A DNA stretch of 64,000 bases, taken from the NCBI GenBank assembly GCA_016714685.1, contig JADKCH010000001.1, positions 620,001-684,000 on the forward strand, read 5' to 3'. This DNA is from Candidatus Geothrix odensensis (GTDB lineage: Bacteria; Acidobacteriota; Holophagae; Holophagales; Holophagaceae). The notes beneath the pieces are model-generated. The model was not told the origin of the DNA and searched no databases. It saw only the letters and a program-made list of their open reading frames with translations. The translations under genes and the position numbers were made by a program. This document shows positions 59,972-64,000 of this stretch, piece after piece (position 1 is the first letter of the stretch; each line of letters begins with the position of its first letter).

Positions 59972-61857
59972 CAGGCCTCGGCTTTCAAGGGAAGTGCCTC
60001 CGGGGTGTCGCGGGGGCCGTGCATCAGTTCCACCACCGCCTGGTTCAGCCGGAGCCGCGTGTCGTGGCGTTCGAAGGCGCGGGTGATGTAGCGGGCACGG
60101 ACTTCCATGCCGCTGGTGCCGGGCACCACCTGGACGCCCGGAACGGCCGTGAAGGCCTTCACCCGGTACCGCGCGGCCGTCTGTTGCCATTCCGCCTCGG
60201 CGAGTTTCGCGTTGGCCTCGGTCTGCTGTTTCACCAGCCGCTGCACCTCGTCGATCACCCTGTAGGGATCCTGTCCAATCGGGACCAGGACACGAAGTTC
60301 ATCCCACATCCACTTCCCCGAGGTGGAGAAGTTGAAGAAGTGCCCTTCGATGGCGAAGTTGTTCACGAAGGCGACCCGGCGGCCCGTAGGGTGGCCGGCG
60401 TCGCTCCAGCTGCCGGTCTCCAGGATCACGGTGCGGAGCAGCCCGATCTCCACCACCTCGCCGCCGACACCACGGATCTCCACCCAGTCGCCCACGCGGA
60501 TGCCGTTCCTCCCCATGAGGATGAACCAGCCGAAGAAGGCCACGATGAAGTCCTTGAGCGCCACGGTGAGGCCCGCGCCAGCCAGACCGAACACGGTGGT
60601 GGCCTGGGGCGGGACGCCCAGGGTGAGCAGGAGGATGGCGAGCGCCACGACCACCCGCAGGATCACCTTCAGGACCGACTTGTGGGCACCCACCGAAGCC
60701 CGGTCCCCGGTATTCATCCGGTGGAAGCCCCGGCCGATGAGCAGGCCCAGAAGGTAGGCCAGGATGGCCAGGCCCAGGATCACCAGCACCTGCGTGAGCA
60801 CGCGATGCAGGGCAGTGTTCCGATAGCCGTCGACCAGCCCCATCCAGGTGCCGTAGGTGTCCGCCAGGGCCTGCTGATCCTGGACCCGGCGGGCCATCGT
60901 GGCGAGCCGGTACTGGACCTCGCCGTACTGCTGGAGGTAGGACACGGCGGATCTGGCCTGGTCCCGGCCGGGTCCTCCTCCGGCGGCGGCGGATTCCTTG
61001 ACCAGGTTGGCCGCCCAGAACTTCGCGGCCTCCCGATCCTCCTTCTCCTTGTTGGCCTGGGCTTCGACCTCGGCCCGCCGCCTGGCCAGCGACTGGCCCT
61101 TGGCCTGGGCCTCCATCCGGGCCTGGTCCAGCCGCTCGTATTTGGCACGCTGGGCACGCCACTCGAGGATGCGCCCGACCAGGCTGCCCGACTGGAACAG
61201 AGGGGGGGCCTTGGTGGCGAGCATGGCCTGGGTGGACTCCCGATCGGCCGCTTCGTGGGCTTCCTTCAGGCGCTTGATCTTGGCCTGAGGGTCCCCGCCG
61301 GCCTTGGCCAGATCACTGGAGGCAGTCTCCAGTTCATCCTTGTCCAGGTCCAGCTGGGCCTTGGCGACCTCGAGCTGGTCCTCCAGGGTGTCCTTCATGG
61401 TCCCGCTGGCGGCGGCCAGCTGGCGGGAGAGCCGCTGCATCAGCCGCTGGCCCGCCTCTACGGCCTCTTCTGCCTTGGCCTTGGCGCTCGACAGCTGCTT
61501 GATTTCAGGCGTCTGGGGAGGCTGGGCGTTGGCAGCCCTCCGCAGGGCATCCGAGAAGGCCAGATCCACCGAGTGGTTGCCAAGGCGCTCCGCCTGGAGG
61601 GCGAGCTGCCTCTCTTCCGGGGTTGTCGCCAGGGGCACCAGGCTCCGGGCGGTCAGCAGGGGCGACTGGTCCACCAGCCGTTCCCGGGCATGCGCGGTCC
61701 GCCGCAGGCCCCTTCCTGACGGCCCCGCGGATTTCACGGTGGCCGAGGACTCCGCGGACGGGGGCGCCGGCGCCTCGCGAGTCCACATCCACCCCGCCGT
61801 GGCCGAACCGGCCAGGAGAAGCAGGACCAGGGCGGGAATCCAGGGACGAATCTTCAT
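59971..61857 (-). CDS. MscS-family mechanosensitive channel with coiled-coil N-terminal domain
   Basis: A 628-residue protein from ATG 61857. A signal or anchor segment (IPALVLLLLAGSATAGW) precedes about 310 residues of periplasmic helices, strongly coiled-coil (KAKAEEAVEAGQRLMQRLSRQ). Three to four membrane helices (about 355-445) then lead to the MscS core, including the pore-lining GLAGAGLTVALKDFIVAFFG and GIRVGDWVEIRGVGGEVVE beta-domain, and a C-terminal mixed domain. It resembles large MscS members such as MscK. It releases solutes on membrane tension; here it is coupled to an ABC-F gene. Confidence 0.9.
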   Translation of the reverse strand: MKIRPWIPALVLLLLAGSATAGWMWTREAPAPPSAESSATVKSAGPSGRGLRRTAHARERLVDQSPLLTARSLVPLATTPEERQLALQAERLGNHSVDLAFSDALRRAANAQPPQTPEIKQLSSAKAKAEEAVEAGQRLMQRLSRQLAAASGTMKDTLEDQLEVAKAQLDLDKDELETASSDLAKAGGDPQAKIKRLKEAHEAADRESTQAMLATKAPPLFQSGSLVGRILEWRAQRAKYERLDQARMEAQAKGQSLARRRAEVEAQANKEKEDREAAKFWAANLVKESAAAGGGPGRDQARSAVSYLQQYGEVQYRLATMARRVQDQQALADTYGTWMGLVDGYRNTALHRVLTQVLVILGLAILAYLLGLLIGRGFHRMNTGDRASVGAHKSVLKVILRVVVALAILLLTLGVPPQATTVFGLAGAGLTVALKDFIVAFFGWFILMGRNGIRVGDWVEIRGVGGEVVEIGLLRTVILETGSWSDAGHPTGRRVAFVNNFAIEGHFFNFSTSGKWMWDELRVLVPIGQDPYRVIDEVQRLVKQQTEANAKLAEAEWQQTAARYRVKAFTAVPGVQVVPGTSGMEVRARYITRAFERHDTRLRLNQAVVELMHGPRDTPEALPLKAEA

Positions 61858-61890
61858 GAATCCAGACAATCACGAATGGGTGCGGAACGC

Positions 61891-61919
61891 AAAAGACCCC
61901 GGGGCCGGGCCCCGGGGTC
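61891..61919 (-). terminator. Rho-independent terminator of the Cys-rich peptide gene
   Basis: An 11 bp perfect stem, GACCCCGGGGC (61895-61905) with GCCCCGGGGTC (61909-61919) and a three-base loop. On the minus strand it is followed by TTTT. It lies just past the stop of the Cys-rich gene at 61943. Confidence 0.82.
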
Positions 61920-61942
61920 CTTCTACTGGGAAGGTGCTGGCT

Positions 61943-62131
61943 TCAGCCCTTCTTGGGGGCTTCCTTCTTCTTGCCGCAGTCGGGGCAGTCCTTGCAGGAG
62001 GCGACCTTGTTCTTCTCGCAGCAGGCCATGCCGCAGGCGGGCTTCTTCTTCGCTTCGGGCTTCTTCTCCTCGGACGCGAAAGCGACGAAGGCGAACGAGC
62101 TGACCAGGGCGAGCGCCAGGAACTTCTTCAT
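61943..62131 (-). CDS. Small secreted cysteine-rich protein, possible metal binder
   Basis: A 62-residue protein from ATG 62131 with GAGG upstream and a signal peptide (FLALALVSSFAFVAFAS). The mature 42 residues are lysine-rich and hold six cysteines (pattern C-x3-C-C-x7-C-x2-C-x2-C: CGMACC and CKDCPDC). This looks like a small metal-binding or redox protein, but no family is recognised. A strong terminator follows, so it is probably a single-gene unit. Confidence 0.75.
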   Translation of the reverse strand: MKKFLALALVSSFAFVAFASEEKKPEAKKKPACGMACCEKNKVASCKDCPDCGKKKEAPKKG

Positions 62132-62228
62132 GGGAACCTCCGGATGGGTGGGACACGATCCCACGGGAGCAACATACTCCCGAAAATTAGCTTTCCCAAC
62201 ACCGAAAAACCCGACTCGTCCGTTCGGA

Positions 62229-63125
62229 CTAGTTGCCGAACATGTTCTTCATGACCATGAGGGCCATGGCGGGGTTGGCGGCGAGGCGGCGCTTGAGGTA
62301 GTGGACCGCGTATTTCCAGTCCTCCGCGAAGGGCACGTAGAGCCGCATGACCTGGCCGCGCTTGACGATCTCCTGCTGCAGCTCCGTGCGGGGCACGCCC
62401 AGCAGCATCTGGAACTCATAGGCATCCTTCGCCACGCCCTGCTGGTCGAGATAGGCCATGCAGCGCCGGACCAGCGGCTCGTCATGGGTGGCGATCTCGG
62501 GATAGTGGCCGTGTGCCAGCAGGAGCTGCACGTGCTCGAAGAGCTTGTCCTTCATGTCCGGCTTCTCCTGGAGCGCCACGTCGGCGGGCTCCTTGTAGAT
62601 GCCGATGCAGATGCGCACCTTGCAGCGCTTCGCATGGAGGGCCTTGATGTCCTCAGAGGTGCGGAACAGTCGGCTCTGCAGCACGATCCCGAAGTTGTCG
62701 AACTCATCCCGGATCGCCCTGAACATCCGCAGCGTCACGTCAGTGAAGTGCCGGTCTTCCATGTCGAGGGTGATGTGCATGCCGTGGACGGCGGCGGCGG
62801 ACACGATGCGCCGCAGGTTGGCCTGGCAGTATTCTTCGCTCTCGTTGATGCCCAGCGAGGTGGGCTTGAGGCTGATGCTGGCGAAGGGGCGGTCCTTCAG
62901 GGCCTCGACCATGCGCAGGTAGACCTGCACCGTGGCTTCCACATCCTCGCGGCTGAAGACCTCCTCGGCCAGCAGATCCACCGTGGACGAGATGCCCAGC
63001 TTCGCGTGCAGCTCGTCGGCCTTGGCGACTCCGCTGGCGATGCCCTTGCCCGAGATGTAGGGGGCGGCGAAGGTCCGGACCAGGGGGCCGGGCATGAGGT
63101 CGATGATGGCGCGCTTCAGATCCAC
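62229..63125 (-). CDS. Proline dehydrogenase
   Basis: A 298-residue monofunctional enzyme starting at GTG 63125, with GGAGG upstream. It oxidises proline to pyrroline-5-carboxylate with FAD. Family landmarks: ISSTVDLLAEEVFSREDVEA, FASISLKPTSLG, ITLDMEDRHFTDVTLRMF, VRICIGIYKEPADVALQ, EIATHDEPLVRR, YEFQMLLGVPRTE and LYVPFAEDWKYAVHYLKRR (the flavin/substrate arginines). No P5C dehydrogenase is fused or adjacent. Start alternatives further upstream lack support. Confidence 0.92.
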   Translation of the reverse strand: MDLKRAIIDLMPGPLVRTFAAPYISGKGIASGVAKADELHAKLGISSTVDLLAEEVFSREDVEATVQVYLRMVEALKDRPFASISLKPTSLGINESEEYCQANLRRIVSAAAVHGMHITLDMEDRHFTDVTLRMFRAIRDEFDNFGIVLQSRLFRTSEDIKALHAKRCKVRICIGIYKEPADVALQEKPDMKDKLFEHVQLLLAHGHYPEIATHDEPLVRRCMAYLDQQGVAKDAYEFQMLLGVPRTELQQEIVKRGQVMRLYVPFAEDWKYAVHYLKRRLAANPAMALMVMKNMFGN

Positions 63126-63263
63126 GGTGTTCCTCCCGGCAGCCCTGCTTTTCAAGTCCGGATCCCCCGTGGGGATCGGCTTCCTCAGCAGGAATTATAG
63201 CGGCCGTCCTCATCCACAACTCGCCGACGAGGACGAGATGTGACGGGAGCGACAGCACGAAAA

Positions 63264-63290
63264 AGCCCGCAGATGTTTAGTCTGCGGGCT
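63264..63290 (-). terminator. Terminator of the tRNA-Lys gene
   Basis: Stem AGCCCGCAGA (63264-63273) with TCTGCGGGCT (63281-63290), ten perfect pairs and a seven-base loop, followed by TTTTT on the minus strand. It begins 8 bp beyond the encoded CCA of the tRNA. Confidence 0.9.
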
Positions 63291-63297
63291 CCTGGTC

Positions 63298-63374
63298 TGG
63301 TGGTCCCTCCCGGACTCGAACCGGGGACCCTCTGATTAAGAGTCAGATGCTCTAACCAGCTGAGCTAAGGGACC
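63298..63374 (-). tRNA. tRNA-Lys (anticodon CTT)
   Basis: The minus strand folds as a full cloverleaf: acceptor GGTCCCT/AGGGACC, D-arm GCTC-AGCTGGTTA-GAGC, anticodon stem TCTGA/TCAGA with loop CTCTTAA (anticodon CTT, reading AAG), variable GGGTC, and T-arm CCCGG-TTCGAGT-CCGGG. Discriminator A is at 63301, and CCA is encoded at 63298-63300. A terminator follows. Confidence 0.96.
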
Positions 63375-63454
63375 ACGAGAAGAGAAGTTTACCAGGGCCA
63401 AAGCGGAACGCAAGACCCGGTTCTGCACGGGATCCTGGGGGCCGGAGGAGGCCC

Positions 63455-64000
63455 TCAGAGCACCGGCATCTTCATGGCGTCCCGGACGTCGGCCATGGTC
63501 TCGGCGGCCACGGACCGGGCCCGGGCGCTGCCGTCCCGCAGCACGGCCTCGATGTCCCCGGGGCGGGCGAGGTGGCCCTCGATCTTCTCCCGCACGGGCT
63601 CGATGCGCCGGGTCATGGCCTCGGCCACCCGCTTCTTGCAGTCGAAGCAGCCGATGCCCGCCTGGCGGCACTCGGTGTTCACCAGCTGGATGGTGGCGTC
63701 ATCGCTGAACAGCTTGTGGAACTCGAAGACCGGGCAGATGTCCGGGTTGCCGGGATCGGTCCTGCGGAGGCGGGCCGGATCCGAGGCCATCTGGCGCGTG
63801 CACTTCTCCAGGATCTCGGCGTTGGTGTCTCGCAGGTAGATGCAGTTGCCGTAGCTCTTCGACATCTTGCGGCCATCAAGGCCGGGCACCTTGGGCGTCT
63901 TGGTGAGCACGGCCTCGGGCTCGGGGAAGACCTCGCGCTGGAACAGGAAGTTGAAGCGGCGCACCACCTCGCGGGCCAGCTCCAGGTGGAAGAGCTGATC
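63455..64000 (-). CDS. trpS: Tryptophanyl-tRNA synthetase, C-terminal part
   Basis: Partial gene; the start lies beyond base 64000. The visible 181 residues begin with DQLFHLELAREVVRRFNF, the family tryptophan/tRNA-site region, then the KMSKS signature in GLDGRKMSKSYGNCIYL. The C-terminal anticodon-binding helices follow (CRQAGIGCFDCKKRVAEAM). It charges tRNA-Trp. CFDC and other cysteines in the C-terminal part recall the Fe-S-binding TrpRS variants, but the full Cys set is not clear. Confidence 0.93.
   Translation of the reverse strand, partial: DQLFHLELAREVVRRFNFLFQREVFPEPEAVLTKTPKVPGLDGRKMSKSYGNCIYLRDTNAEILEKCTRQMASDPARLRRTDPGNPDICPVFEFHKLFSDDATIQLVNTECRQAGIGCFDCKKRVAEAMTRRIEPVREKIEGHLARPGDIEAVLRDGSARARSVAAETMADVRDAMKMPVL

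Noticed and set aside
61200..61900. CRISPR array or tandem repeat candidates in the window
   Set aside because: No regularly spaced identical repeats were found anywhere; only dispersed palindromes are present.

Overview
The window is a 64 kb stretch of bacterial chromosome with roughly two-thirds G+C, dense genes and many 1-4 bp ATGA/GTGA/TGATG overlaps. There are no phage, transposon or CRISPR genes. The gene mix (C5-pathway haem synthesis, futalosine menaquinone synthesis through MqnE, a chemoreceptor with a c-type haem motif, perosamine/fucose surface-sugar genes, many secreted proteins) suggests a Gram-negative environmental bacterium. Acidobacteriota of the Holophaga/Geothrix type is my best guess. 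That placement is an inference from gene content and protein style, not from a marker-gene comparison.

Layout. 1-4.1 kb (minus): haem operon hemA-hemC-hemD-hemB, with aroC just upstream. 4.2-14.0 kb: surface-polysaccharide locus with a family 2 glycosyltransferase, a frameshifted family 4 glycosyltransferase, perosamine synthase, NeuD-like acetyltransferase, FkbM-like methyltransferase, gmd, GDP-fucose synthase and two family 9 glycosyltransferases. 14-18.6 kb: secreted cyclophilin, Wzi-like barrel protein, secreted unknown, scoB. 18.6-25 kb: frameshifted lipoprotein, pyrD, sensor kinase, mqnE, phospholipase D-like protein, 5-formyl-THF cyclo-ligase. 25-32 kb: FHA/GAF signalling protein, yhbY, M64 peptidase, a second membrane kinase. 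32-38 kb: uvrB, fabF-acpP, xerD-like recombinase, WYL protein. 38-44 kb: two tandem solute-binding proteins, thioredoxin-like protein, Rrf2 regulator, TPR protein. 44-53 kb: ttcA, rlmI, phosphodiesterase, esterase, AspT-type transporter, cysteine desulfurase-like enzyme, 5'-nucleotidase. 53-64 kb: formiminotransferase-cyclodeaminase with a zinc-finger-like insert, Cache protein divergent from a haem chemoreceptor, RluA-like pseudouridine synthase, ABC-F ATPase, MscS channel, Cys-rich peptide, proline dehydrogenase, tRNA-Lys, trpS (partial).

How the genes work together. gmd makes GDP-4-keto-6-deoxymannose, which can go to GDP-perosamine (aminotransferase plus acetyltransferase) or to GDP-L-fucose (fcl). 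The glycosyltransferases around them would use these sugars. The hem genes run from glutamyl-tRNA to uroporphyrinogen III and would feed haem to proteins such as the CXXCH chemoreceptor at 55.7 kb.

Most unusual items: (a) a C2H2-type zinc-finger pattern inside formiminotransferase, with competing hairpins in front of the gene; (b) a chemoreceptor with a periplasmic CXXCH, a sigma-28-like promoter and a divergent stand-alone Cache protein; (c) nested palindromic repeats, one of which supplies part of a signal peptide; (d) an FHA/GAF protein ending in an H-box without a following ATPase domain; (e) an RluA-like enzyme with Gly at the catalytic Asp position; (f) two probable single-base frameshifts. 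No wholly new multi-gene system could be shown from sequence alone.
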